A stretch of 64,000 bases of DNA from Lucinisca nassula (GCA_963580285.1 OY757011.1:95339650-95403649); one strand, 5' to 3'; shown: positions 53,097 to 61,069, numbered from the stretch's first letter. Translations and numbers: made by a program. Notes: a model not told the origin generated them from the sequence alone.

Positions 53097-53512
53097 ACCG
53101 TATTTCGAAACACACCTATACAAATGCATTGTCATTTTTTGGCCAAAGAGTGAGTGAGTGAGTGTTTCAGTTTTACGTCCCACCAACAGCTAAGGTCATA
53201 CGGAGACGGGACCTCGGTTTAAAGACTCATCCGAAAGTCTGGAGAAGCCCGGGATCGAACCTGCGACCCCTGGTTTACTAGGCGAGTAGCGTAACCACTC
53301 GACCACGGGGGCTTCTTTTTTGGCCAAAGAAAAAGAAATTTTAAAAAGAAACATTGGAATATTTGCCTTTTTTTGCTCAAAACATAGATTGCGGGGAGTC
53401 GACAGAAACGCCTCAACGAGGCGATTCTATCGAGTACTCACAATCTAGTGTCTCAGAGCATGAATACGGAAATTAATGTATACCCCTGCAAACCTGTGCT
53501 TTACTATATGAA
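53097..53512. repeat. MITE M1 split by a SINE
   Basis: CGAAACACACCTATACAAATG and CGCCTCAACGAGGCG with GAGTACTCACAATC belong to M1. The SINE at 53150-53315 sits between. Confidence 0.75.
53150..53315 (-). repeat. SINE family S1, with 15-bp target duplication
   Basis: TTTTTTGGCCAAAGA at 53135-53149 and 53316-53330 flanks a full S1 copy read on the minus strand (CCCCCGTGGTCGAGTGG head, ACTCACTCAC tail). Confidence 0.88.
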
Positions 53513-53579
53513 AGTGAAGATTATATTTTCTTGTCCTTTGGGATCATTGATTCCATTGTGGAATTTTGAAAATATCTGA

Positions 53580-53625
53580 GCGTCACTGATGAGGCCTAAT
53601 TGGCCGAAACTAGCTAGTCTGGCCC
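53580..53625 (+). ncRNA. Type I hammerhead ribozyme motif, copy B
   Basis: CTGATGA (53586-53592), perfect stem II GGCC-TAATT-GGCC, GAAA (53606-53609), stem III ACTAGCTAGT (53609-53618, self-complementary) and cleavage C53619 are all present. Stem I GCGTCA/TGGCCC has one mismatch. All invariant core bases are intact, so this copy could cleave. Confidence 0.85.
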
Positions 53626-53840
53626 AGAAAATATGTACACTCCTTATTTTTCAGTTCTGTGGTGTATTCCTTGCTTCCAAAGGATAGCCCTTTTATAGAA
53701 CATATTAAACTTCACTTCAACTGGTGTATGGGAATGTGTTGCGGCGGTAAAACGTCTCCCTGCCCTACATCATAGTGTAGATTATATTTTCTTGCCCTTT
53801 GGGATCATTGATTCCATTGTGGAATTTTGATAATATCTTA

Positions 53841-53886
53841 GGGTCACTGATGAGGCCTAATTGGCCGAAACTAGCTAGCCTGGCCC
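53841..53886 (+). ncRNA. Hammerhead ribozyme motif, copy C (cleavage triplet altered)
   Basis: Stem I GGGTCA/TGGCCC, CTGATGA, stem II and GAAA are perfect, but the triplet before the cleavage site reads GCC instead of GTC (53878-53880). That breaks the first pair of stem III and probably lowers activity. Confidence 0.8.
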
Positions 53887-54354
53887 AGAAAACATGTGCT
53901 CACCATATTTTTCAGTTCTGTGGTGTATTCCTTGCTTCCAAAGGATAACCCTTTTATAGAACATATTAAAGGGGATCACAATTCTATAGGCATGATTTCG
54001 TGATGGAAATACAACTTTAAGGACCTTATGGTTGCTACTCTGTTGGCTCTGTCCAACTGAAAAAGGGGTCTACTCTAAAAGGGGAAGAATTTGCTGCTCA
54101 AGGGGTCTACTCTAAAAGGGAAGAATTTGCTCCTAAGAAGCAAATTCTTTCCTTTAAGAGTATATCCCTTAGACATATCCAAAGAGAAACTACTTTTGCA
54201 GGAGTAGCCCCACCCCTTTAAGGCGTATCTATTTCCCTTATGGGGAACTTATAACAGCCGCAGTCATTTTCGCAAATTTTACGTCTTGCAATGCCATTAT
54301 AGTCCATGGGGCCATGGAAACGAAAAACAACAGATTATAACTACACAAAGTGTG

Positions 54355-54660
54355 GCTGGCTGCGGTAGCTGAGTCGGATGCAGTCTGACTGGTGATAAGG
54401 AAGACTCGGGTTCGATACCTACCGGGGTCGGCAACATTCTTTCGTGGAGATTGATTATGAAATCTTTTCTATGGTCATTATCTCCCTTCCGCTGATTCAG
54501 GAAGGGCAGGGGTCAGTTTTGGGCGACAGAATGTGCACTGAACTGGTAAACCGCTTACGGATGAGCCTGCTCAGGAAATTCGTGGATAGGTACACTGACA
54601 GGCCCAAACATGACCCAAATCAGTATTGACTGGGCCGTTAAATAAAAAAAACTTGCAAAG
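54355..54660 (+). repeat. SINE family S3, full copy
   Basis: GCGGTAGCTGAGTCGGATGC head, GGGTTCGATACC B box, GACTGGGCCGTTAAAT tail. Confidence 0.8.
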
Positions 54661-54797
54661 TTTACTTCACACAGATAGGAACAGATTTATATATTCTGAA
54701 CAGCTTTCGGTACGCTAATAGCTCTAATAATACGTACAGTCATGTAAATGTAGGAAAGACAGAGAACGTTATTTTTCCTCATTTATAAAGATCGCTG

Positions 54798-54893
54798 GGC
54801 CTCCATGGCCTAGTGGATAAGAGTGCTGACTCTTAATCATTAGGTCTCTCAACGCTGTAGGTTTGAGCATGGCTCAGGTCACATAATGAGAAG
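54798..54893 (+). repeat. SINE family S2, head only
   Basis: GGGCCTCCATGGCCTAGTGG to GGCTCAGGTCACAT, then unrelated sequence. Confidence 0.75.
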
Positions 54894-54902
54894 TAGTAAG
54901 GG

Positions 54903-55560
54903 CCCCACTTGGGCATCATGGACTGCGCATGCGCAGCATTTGTATAACTTCCGGTGAAACGTAAGCGAAACGATTAGATGACGAAACTACCCTAAATATC
55001 GGACGTGTGTTCGAATGACGTAACTCGCGGTAATTACGCCGTAAGTATCCTAAATTTTGAGGCGAAAGATGTTCCCGCGGATTGGCGAAGTTCGCCGTCC
55101 CCGATCTGGTCGGGGTGATCGGGGTCTACCCCGTTCGCTCGAGCGATCCTATCCCAATATTTAGGGAGATACTACCCTGTATAGTATTGATGAAATTAAG
55201 TCTCTCACCCGCAAAACAATTATCGCCTCGAAAACCTGGAAAACAATGGAAGGTGTTGGAAGAGCTCGACTCGATGCGAGAAACTAGTAATGGACCGCGT
55301 CCCGGAAAAAAAAAGTTTGGTTCGTTCGATTTTAGGTTTCACGTCCCCGTCAACGCCGTATAGATCATTTTGGGGACGTTGCTTCCAGTCGCGCGAGACC
55401 TTTACCGGACATATCTACAACATTTGTATCTCGGAGAATCTTTCTCGGCTACGGAATTTATACGGATATCAGGGGGGCGTAGCCAGAGCAAAAATACTTT
55501 AACACGAAACTCTTGATACGGAAAGAATTTGCTCCGCTTCTGTCGCTACTATAAAATTCG
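54903..55560. other. CpG-rich stretch, unassigned
   Basis: GC- and CpG-richer than the repeats around it. CCTATCCCAATATTTAGGGA (55149-55168) resembles a word in the inverted repeat of element 2 (CCATCCCAACATTTAGGATA), and 55330-55410 is a diverged dispersed repeat D. The 93-codon ORF at 55082 shows no family features, so I do not call a gene. Confidence 0.45.
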
Positions 55561-55564
55561 TAAA

Positions 55565-55860
55565 ATCATCGCGAAAACACGCCTATATAATTTTGACTCC
55601 CTTAAACCCAGCTTTTAAACTGTAAACTTTGAGTATGCAGGCGGTAAACCTTATTTTCCTTATTACTGCTCCAAGACATAGGTTGTGGGTACTCGTTAGA
55701 ACCGCCTCATCGAGGCGATTCTAAAATATATAAACCCAACTTTTATACAGTAAAATTTGGCTTTGCAGGGGTAAACATTATTTTCCTTATTACTGCTCCA
55801 AGACATAGGTTATGGGTACTCGTGAGAACCGCCTCGGCGAGGCTATTCTAACATATATCT
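55565..55860. repeat. Two MITE M1 copies in a row
   Basis: ATCGCGAAAACACGCCTATA starts the first. GGTTGTGGGTACTCGTTAGA/CCTCATCGAGGCG and then GGTTATGGGTACTCGTGAGA repeat about 125 bp apart. Confidence 0.75.
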
Positions 55861-56086
55861 ACAACATTTGTATCTCGGAGAATTTTTTTCTTGGCTATGT
55901 AATTTATACAAGCATTTCCTATCAAGCTGATCAGATCAATGCTTAGTTTTGAGGATTTCTACCATTTAAATTATCGTTATAAAGAGTGTGCCGCTATAAC
56001 GAGTGTCGGTATAAAGTGGGTTGACTGAGGGCATAGCGGAAATAGATGCGCTCGATCGGGGTTAGCTCCGTTTGGTCAGGGGTAGT

Positions 56087-56294
56087 CAGTCCGTCGTTAA
56101 CGCAAATTGTTGCGCGTGTTAAACGAAACGACGTCGTTTTAACGTTGTACGCGCGGCGTGTGCCAGTGCACGGCAGCAGCAGTCTTCCATCCCAACATTT
56201 AGGATATAACTACTGTCAAACGCTGGTGCGGTGTCATGGCAAGCTTAATAAGCGGGATGTTTGGCCTAGACCCTCTAAGCGGTTTACCAGTACT
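56087..56294 (+). repeat. Element 2 left inverted repeat, 208 bp
   Basis: CAGTCCGTCGTTAACGC to GGTTTACCAGTACT, CpG-rich, containing the palindrome ACGACGTCGT. Matches the reverse complement of 60321-60528 without gaps. Its inner end overlaps a piece of dispersed repeat D. Confidence 0.9.
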
Positions 56295-56589
56295 CGTGGG
56301 GGTGAAAGACACGTGCAGCCCGATCTATTTATTTGAGCCCTAGAGGGGCGGGGAGCTAAATATCCCGTACAGAGGGCCCTCACTATAACGACAGTATTCG
56401 TTCCCTTCTATGGCACCGTTATAAAGAATCCCGATTTGGAGTACGACGGGTACATTTTAAGGACCTCCTCGCCTTTTATCTTTCTCTACAAATGTTATAG
56501 ATATACGTAAGAATCGCCTCATCGAGGCGTGGGTGCATTACAGCGTTTTGAATGTAACCCCCGACGATTTTAACCATTTGTGATAAAAT

Positions 56590-56748
56590 ATGCCTCACAG
56601 ATACGTATACGAATGTCCTATATGCCGTAGAAAGAATGTGTTGTATATCGTTTGTCATTTGAGAAAAGTACACCGTGTGACTGTAGAAGACTGGTTGGAG
56701 AAAGTAGAAAGAATACGCGTAATTATTATAGGTAGTGTTGATAGTTGA
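56590..56748 (+). CDS. Small zinc-finger-like protein, 52 aa
   Basis: ATG 56590 opens 52 codons ending in TGA 56746-56748. Residues 9-28 contain C-x2-C and later C and H residues (YECPICRRKN, VCHLRKVHRV), compatible with a single C2H2-type finger, followed by an acidic/amphipathic helix (VEDWLEKVERI) and a hydrophobic end. It lies between the left inverted repeat and the BIR gene on the same strand. I recognise no named family. The finger and position suggest a small regulatory or DNA/RNA-binding protein, which is inference. Confidence 0.55.
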   Translation: MPHRYVYECPICRRKNVLYIVCHLRKVHRVTVEDWLEKVERIRVIIIGSVDS

Positions 56749-56821
56749 CCTTTCCAATAGAATCTATAATCAAAGATATTTAAGTTCTAAAATAAAAACC
56801 AATCAGAAAGAAGGCATTGCG

Positions 56822-56829
56822 TATATAAA
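56822..56829 (+). promoter_or_regulatory. TATA box of the BIR gene
   Basis: TATATAAA, 32 bp ahead of the ATG at 56862; the only strong TATA element between the small finger gene and the BIR gene. Confidence 0.6.
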
Positions 56830-56861
56830 CGACGCGTGAACGATGTATCGTCATTCTCATC

Positions 56862-57266
56862 ATGAACGTCATGGATAGTAAAGCCGATCAACTCGACATG
56901 GAATTCTTCGAAAAAAGACTCAAAACATTCGATACTTATCCTAAACAGATGCAACCGGATAAATACCAATTGGCAAGGGCGGGACTTTATTACACGGGGA
57001 AATCGGATTTATGTCAGTGCTTCAGTTGTTACGTAAAACTCAGCTCTTGGGAACGAGATGACGACGCCATCCAAGAACACTACAAATGGTCACCGAACTG
57101 TACATACATCAAGATGGTCGGGGCACCGCCTAAAATACAGACAGGGTTCGCGTTCGGGTCAAGTGCGACCTTAAGCGGTTTCGGGAAAGCATCCGATATT
57201 TTAGCGAGTACATCGGATCCAAAACGCTGTAAAAACTGGAGAGTTAACGGAGACGAACCTATGTGA
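56862..57266 (+). CDS. BIR-domain protein (IAP-like), 134 aa
   Basis: Residues about 16-86 form one BIR domain: RLKTFDTYP, LARAGLYYTG, then C53-x2-C56-x16-H73-x6-C80 (QCFSC ... EHYKWSPNC), the exact zinc spacing of the family, with the invariant W63 before the acidic turn. BIR proteins bind caspases or pro-apoptotic peptides, or act in cell division (survivin type); viruses use them to delay host cell death. There is no RING domain after the BIR, only a 45-residue Gly/Ser-rich tail, so it is much shorter than cellular IAPs. A TATA box precedes it and a second small ORF begins 3 bp after its stop. Met5 is an alternative start. Origin by capture from a host is likely. Confidence 0.88.
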   Translation: MNVMDSKADQLDMEFFEKRLKTFDTYPKQMQPDKYQLARAGLYYTGKSDLCQCFSCYVKLSSWERDDDAIQEHYKWSPNCTYIKMVGAPPKIQTGFAFGSSATLSGFGKASDILASTSDPKRCKNWRVNGDEPM

Positions 57267-57269
57267 GCG

Positions 57270-57428
57270 ATGTTTGGATTAATGCGTATGGCATTAACAC
57301 TATTTAACGAGTTGTGTTGGTTGTTAAGATGCCGCCAGTTGCGAAGAGAAGCCAGAGAGGCTTCAGAACGGCGGAGAGAAATATTTGAAAGACAGCGGCA
57401 CGAACATTCGTACAGCGTTATATCGTAA
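57270..57428 (+). CDS. Small basic protein, 52 aa, downstream of the BIR gene
   Basis: ATG 57270 follows the BIR stop (57264-57266) by 3 bp and reads 52 codons to TAA 57426-57428. The N-terminus is hydrophobic (MFGLMRMALTLFNELCWLL), then an Arg/Glu-rich helix (RCRQLRREAREASERRREIF). This layout suits a small membrane-associated or tail-anchored protein. No family recognised. A shared transcript with the BIR gene is implied by spacing and by the single AATAAA at 57481. Confidence 0.45.
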   Translation: MFGLMRMALTLFNELCWLLRCRQLRREAREASERRREIFERQRHEHSYSVIS

Positions 57429-57480
57429 ATTGTATTGCATTGTAAACTCGTAGGAATGCGTATACGTATTTATCCTTTAC

Positions 57481-57486
57481 AATAAA
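57481..57486 (+). terminator. Polyadenylation signal for the + strand genes of element 2
   Basis: AATAAA 53 bp after the 52-aa ORF. Confidence 0.6.
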
Positions 57487-57639
57487 ACGGGTCAGACCCG
57501 GAACAGTACTCGTCTTCTTCGTATTTTAACCCCGAGCCACTAGCGAGTTATCTAGGTCCTGAAAAATATAATTGACAATACGGGAGGTGACCTGGCTACT
57601 TGTATCGATTACTGATCATTGCCTTCACTTTATTTTGAG

Positions 57640-57912
57640 AGCGTTTACGGCCGCACACTTCATATGTTCCATTTCTGTGGTGCTTCCAAAGGATAACCCT
57701 TTTATAGAACGTATTAGGATAGAACGTGTGGCGGCCGTAAAAAGTCTCCCTGCCCTACATCGTAGTGTAGTTTATATTTTCTGGTCCTTCGGGTTCATCG
57801 ATTCAGTTGTGGAATTTTGAAAATATCTGAGGGTCACTGATGAGGCCTAATTGGCCGAAGCTAGCTAGTTGCTTCCAAAGGATAACCCTTTATAGAACAT
57901 ATTAGGATAAAA
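57640..57912 (+). repeat. Hammerhead-bearing repeat, copy D, inside element 2
   Basis: GCTTCCAAAGGATAACCC ... TATTAGGATA occurs at both ends (57682 and 57871), enclosing GTGGCGGCCGTAAAAAGTC and the hammerhead region, so it is a collapsed or partial dimer. It lies between the two convergent gene blocks. Confidence 0.75.
57831..57871 (+). ncRNA. Hammerhead motif, copy D (inactive remnant)
   Basis: GGGTCA, CTGATGA and stem II GGCC-TAATT-GGCC are intact, but GAAA reads GAAG and the sequence leaves the family right after AGCTAGTT, so the cleavage site and stem I partner are missing. Confidence 0.7.
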
Positions 57913-57944
57913 ATGATTACAAAACAAACGTATAGTTTTACATA

Positions 57945-57950
57945 TTTATT
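57945..57950 (-). terminator. Polyadenylation signal for the minus-strand genes of element 2
   Basis: TTTATT on + (AATAAA on the minus strand), 44 bp past the protease stop. Confidence 0.55.
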
Positions 57951-57993
57951 TACGCGCAACGTAGTGGCAAATTATATATACGCGTATAAATGT

Positions 57994-58440
57994 TCATGTA
58001 AAGTCTTTCCGTCTTCTTCTAAGCATTCTTTTCGTTTTAGACACGATCAGGCGGTCGTTGAACTTCTTCTGGCGTGGGTTGAATTCTTTGATAATGTCTC
58101 GCATGGTTTTTCCTCGAGATCTAGCCATCACGTAGTACGCGCAGTATAGTCCGCATACGTTAGAACTAGATTGTTGAAGCTGTTTATCGTTCATTAAGTA
58201 GGGTTTATCGAGTACCTCTTCGAACCCAACGCCGTAACTTCTAGGATCGTTTCCTACCGAATCGAAAAATTCGTACGGTCCGTGTTTGGGAAAATAAAAT
58301 GTTACCCAGTGTTCCCCTCTTTGATAACTCGTGGATGTGTTGGAAATGACGAACCTTCCTCTTCGTTTTTTAATTTGGTCCGCTGAGCAGACAGTTACGG
58401 GGTATCCGGAAAGTATACGAGTCAGTTGATCGCTGTTCAT
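57994..58440 (-). CDS. Adenain-like (Ulp1/C5-type) cysteine protease, 148 aa
   Basis: The order of active-site motifs fits the adenovirus-protease family: H44 in GEHWVTFYF, D60 in EFFDSVGN, Q89/Q90 in LQQSSSNV and C96 in VCGLYCAYYVM. This family cleaves capsid precursor proteins during virion maturation and is a standard gene of Polintons and adintoviruses. The length is close to the minimal catalytic domain. A basic C-terminus follows (KTKRMLRRRRK). The start at 58440 is 6 bp from the stop of the 125-aa gene, so the three minus-strand genes form one unit. Intact. Confidence 0.9.
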   Translation of the reverse strand: MNSDQLTRILSGYPVTVCSADQIKKRRGRFVISNTSTSYQRGEHWVTFYFPKHGPYEFFDSVGNDPRSYGVGFEEVLDKPYLMNDKQLQQSSSNVCGLYCAYYVMARSRGKTMRDIIKEFNPRQKKFNDRLIVSKTKRMLRRRRKDFT

Positions 58441-58446
58441 CGTCGC

Positions 58447-58824
58447 TTAATATTTAAAGGTTGTCCAGTCTACCAACTGCCCGCTTTTCGCTCTCGGTTT
58501 CTTACGATCAGAGGCCTCGCCCTTATGCTCCTTTCGTAATCGTGCTAGTTCTGAATTTGCCATTTCAACCGCTTGAGCCACGGGAGTGACCAATTTCACC
58601 ACGGGTTTTTGCTGTGCTAGCATTTTAATTTCTTTTTGTCGCTGATCTTCCATTTCCTTCAGAAGACGGTTTCTTCTACCGCTACCGACGATATACCGTC
58701 CCTCGTGATCGGGCTGAACGTAGCCCTCGCTCAAGTCTTTGAAATGTTGGTACCACGCGTCGTAGTCCGGGACATAAGGCACCCATTTATTCAGTTTCTT
58801 GTCAAATACTTCTATAGAACCCAT
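58447..58824 (-). CDS. Conserved virus-like protein, 125 aa, function unknown
   Basis: The N-terminal half has LNKWVPYVPDYDAWYQHF and GYVQPDHEGRYIVGSGRRNR, a pattern I connect with a small protein found beside protease and ATPase in Maverick/adintovirus-type elements of invertebrates and fish. The C-terminal half is a charged helix and a basic stretch ending LVDWTTFKY. No enzymatic motif. Its position between protease and packaging ATPase suggests a virion component, possibly a protease substrate, but that is inference. Intact. Confidence 0.7.
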   Translation of the reverse strand: MGSIEVFDKKLNKWVPYVPDYDAWYQHFKDLSEGYVQPDHEGRYIVGSGRRNRLLKEMEDQRQKEIKMLAQQKPVVKLVTPVAQAVEMANSELARLRKEHKGEASDRKKPRAKSGQLVDWTTFKY

Positions 58825-58871
58825 CTTTTTTTCTGTAAATATGGGGATGCTTTACCCTTCTTACGTATATT

Positions 58872-60128
58872 TCATTCGGCATCGGATTCCTGGTTTTCAT
58901 CGGTTTCTGTCAAGACATGGTCGGGCCAAACGCTGGCGAATAAATCCTTCCTCAGTTTCACGGCTTGCTGGATGGATTCGTCGACATTCATGTCATGCTG
59001 TATTCTTAACGTTTCAGCCGACTGTAGAATCTGCCGTTGAGTAGGATCCTTTTGCAGCCGGTGATAATCCATCAGAAACCTCGCGTAATCGTGCCTTAGT
59101 CTTTTCCTGAGGGAGGGCAAGTCCTCGTTTGCTGCGCGATGATGAGCGTCCTCGGGAGCAGTCCCATTTTCGATGTAGCTATTAACCTTGTCTTTAAAGA
59201 GCTCTGCATTCGATTGCCTTAGAGGTTCCTTAAACCTTCTCTCCCATATTTCTAGACACGGGCGGTCTTCTGTCAGCTCATCTTTGACGCGTTTACCCGG
59301 AGGTCTCATATAGGGGTAATGCGTGTCGTTTACGTCGCTTATCGATTCCCTGTCATCGTCACTGTCATCGTCACTTATATCGGACTCTTCGGATACCTCT
59401 AATTTCCGCTTTCTTTCTACCGGAAATATGTCACTGCGTAAACGCTCTTGTTCGGGCGTGCTCGATTTTAGGTCGACTATCAGGTACCCGTAAGGCTGAC
59501 TCGTAGCCTGTTCGAATCGTTTCATAAACGCGGAATGGGATGCTGGATAAATTCTTCTCGCCAACGTCGCCACTTGTTGTCTGTCGATGGGATTATTGAA
59601 AAGGACGAGGTATTGCGTGTTCAAAGCGATGTCTCTACAGGCTTTTCCTTGCGGGAATAGATTCTGCGTGAGATATACGACGGACACGTTTCTGTGATGA
59701 CTTCCCTTAGTAAAGAGGTCCGCAATTCTTTGATCGCATTTAGCCTCGGTCATCAAGTCGTCAAAAACCAGGACGTTCCTTTTGCGGGTATCCACATACT
59801 CGGAGCTAGTCAGGTTGTCCGGTATACCGTGTACAAACTCTATCTGGGGAAGAGTGCGTTGCAAGTCGTCGTACAATCTTTGCCATTGGCCAAAACACCA
59901 TACGATACGTTCGGGTGGAGGGTATATGAGGTCGGACAGGAGTAATTTTCTAGTCCATTCCGTTTTACCGCTTCCGCTAGGGCCAGTCACCACCATAGAA
60001 AACGGGTGTTGGAAGGTAATGTCGTTTGTCATGTCTGGGACTATCCCACTACCGTGCTTATTGCGTTGGTGTCTTAACAAAGCATCACGTCTCGAGAACC
60101 CGCGGTTACAGTCCGAGCATCGATTCAT
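58872..60128 (-). CDS. Zinc-finger packaging ATPase, 418 aa
   Basis: An N-terminal C2H2 finger (C4, C7, H20, H25) is followed by a P-loop ATPase domain: Walker A GPSGSGKT (49-56), Walker B NVLVFDD (118-124), and the sensor-like VVYLTQN (150-156). It also has RIADLFTKGSHHRN and a domain end at about residue 225. The last 180 residues are an acidic linker (SDISDDDSDDDRES) and a helical basic/acidic region. It resembles the FtsK/HerA-like DNA-packaging ATPases of Polinton-type viruses but is twice the length of the Polinton ATPase at 41438. It probably translocates DNA into capsids. The finger may bind DNA. Head of the three-gene minus-strand unit. Confidence 0.88.
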   Translation of the reverse strand: MNRCSDCNRGFSRRDALLRHQRNKHGSGIVPDMTNDITFQHPFSMVVTGPSGSGKTEWTRKLLLSDLIYPPPERIVWCFGQWQRLYDDLQRTLPQIEFVHGIPDNLTSSEYVDTRKRNVLVFDDLMTEAKCDQRIADLFTKGSHHRNVSVVYLTQNLFPQGKACRDIALNTQYLVLFNNPIDRQQVATLARRIYPASHSAFMKRFEQATSQPYGYLIVDLKSSTPEQERLRSDIFPVERKRKLEVSEESDISDDDSDDDRESISDVNDTHYPYMRPPGKRVKDELTEDRPCLEIWERRFKEPLRQSNAELFKDKVNSYIENGTAPEDAHHRAANEDLPSLRKRLRHDYARFLMDYHRLQKDPTQRQILQSAETLRIQHDMNVDESIQQAVKLRKDLFASVWPDHVLTETDENQESDAE

Positions 60129-60194
60129 TTTCGTTTCAAGAGTTTGCGGTTTGGTTATTCTTACAAACTCTTCGCATCATTGACCATCACCACT

Positions 60195-60252
60195 ACAGTC
60201 AACACCACCACAGCCACCACCACCACCACCACAGACACCACTGCAGACACCA
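60195..60252. repeat. CAC/ACC-rich simple repeat
   Basis: Irregular CACCAC/CACCACAGA triplets between the ATPase gene and the right inverted repeat. Confidence 0.85.
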
Positions 60253-60320
60253 CCCGCCCATAGGGGAAATATACGGGCTGCGTGATGCTTCCAAGCAGAG
60301 CTGAATCCGGCCCGCACACT

Positions 60321-60528
60321 AGTACTGGTAAACCGCTTAGAGGGTCTAGGCCAAACATCCCGCTTATTAAGCTTGCCATGACACCGCGCCAGCGTTTGAC
60401 AGTAGTTATATCCTAAATGTTGGACTGGAAGAGTGCTGCTGCCGTGCACTGGCACACGCCGCGCGTACAACGGTAAAACGACGTCGTTTCGTTTAACACG
60501 CGCAACAATTCGCGTTAACGACGGACTG
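60321..60528 (-). repeat. Element 2 right inverted repeat, 208 bp
   Basis: AGTACTGGTAAACC to GTTAACGACGGACTG; partner of 56087-56294. Confidence 0.9.
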
Positions 60529-60539
60529 TCTGACCGCCC

Positions 60540-60735
60540 CCGCCTATCGGGGCTTGAAGAAAATGATGGGCTGCGTGATGCTTCCACGCGGAGCTGAGTC
60601 CGACCACACACGAGTACTGGTAAACCGCTTAGAGGATCTAAGCCTGCCCAGGCAAAGCGGTGCTAGTCGGACCGTCCATGCTTATAAACCCTATTGGTTT
60701 CATTGGACGACAGGGCTCGAGATAATCAGAGGTAC
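60540..60735. repeat. Dispersed repeat D, copy beside the right inverted repeat
   Basis: CGCCTATCGGGGCTTGAAGA, GCTGCGTGATGCTTCCACG, GGTAAACCGCTTAGAGG and GGTTTCATTGGACGACAGG. It is absent from the equivalent place on the left, so it inserted after the element formed, or the left lost it. Confidence 0.65.
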
Positions 60736-60812
60736 GCTCCGGACAAGCTTTATATTTCACCCCGTCTCCGCTATGCCCCTTAGTCGTTGGTTGGACATAA
60801 AACGGACAAGCG

Positions 60813-60815
<3 letters not shown>

Positions 60816-60870
<55 letters not shown>
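60816..60870. repeat. (AC)n microsatellite
   Basis: About 27 uninterrupted dinucleotides. Confidence 0.97.
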
Positions 60871-60873
<3 letters not shown>

Positions 60874-61069
60874 TTGTAAAACCCTCCAAACGGGGACCTA
60901 GGCTCAGAACCTACCAATCGGGTGCCAGCATTTCCGATTATCGTTTGCTACTCAGATGCAAAATGTGACGGTTTTATAATGGTTCGATGGTGTTCCGAAT
61001 GTGAGGAAGATCCTAACTCTAAGATTTCCAATGTGAATGTTTACAAGCCAAATGGGGAACTTATGTGTG

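Larger units (their letters stand above)
53513..53985 (+). repeat. Hammerhead-bearing repeat, tandem pair (copies B and C)
   Basis: Two units lie head to tail. The first lacks its 5' part and the second is complete from TTAAACTTCACTTCAACTGG. Cleavage positions 53619 and 53880 are 261 bp apart, which gives the unit length. A direct dimer with one self-cleaving motif per unit is the genomic form described for metazoan retrozymes. Confidence 0.8.
53705..54902 (+). repeat. 1.2-kb duplicated segment, copy 2
   Basis: Same block as 7162-8336. It ends inside the SINE S2 head after GGTCACATAATGAG. Confidence 0.8.
56025..60795. mobile_element. Element 2: virus-like unit with BIR, protease and packaging ATPase genes
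   Basis: Inverted repeats at 56087-56294 and 60321-60528 (208 bp each, no gaps, few mismatches) enclose two opposed gene blocks. Similarity also extends outward (GGGCATAGCGGA at 56032 and its inverse near 60769), with dispersed repeat D inserted at 60540-60735 on the right only. Gene content (adenain-like protease, zinc-finger ATPase, conserved 125-aa protein) belongs to the adenovirus/Polinton/adintovirus sphere, but polymerase, integrase and capsid genes are absent. It differs from the Polinton in base composition (CpG-rich) and has no sequence in common with it. Exact termini and target duplication were not resolved. Confidence 0.75.

Noticed and set aside
55082..55363. 93-codon ORF in the CpG-rich block
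   Set aside because: High GC alone lengthens ORFs; no motif, and part of it overlaps dispersed repeat D.
56046..56336. 96-codon ORF over the left inverted repeat of element 2
   Set aside because: It lies in the repeat and has a mirrored counterpart (60177-60611) over the right repeat; no domain features.
34587..60795. One large virus-like element made of the Polinton and element 2 together, with the protease supplied by element 2
   Set aside because: The Polinton has its own terminal repeats and target duplication, 5.7 kb of host-type repeats separate the two, and base composition differs strongly.
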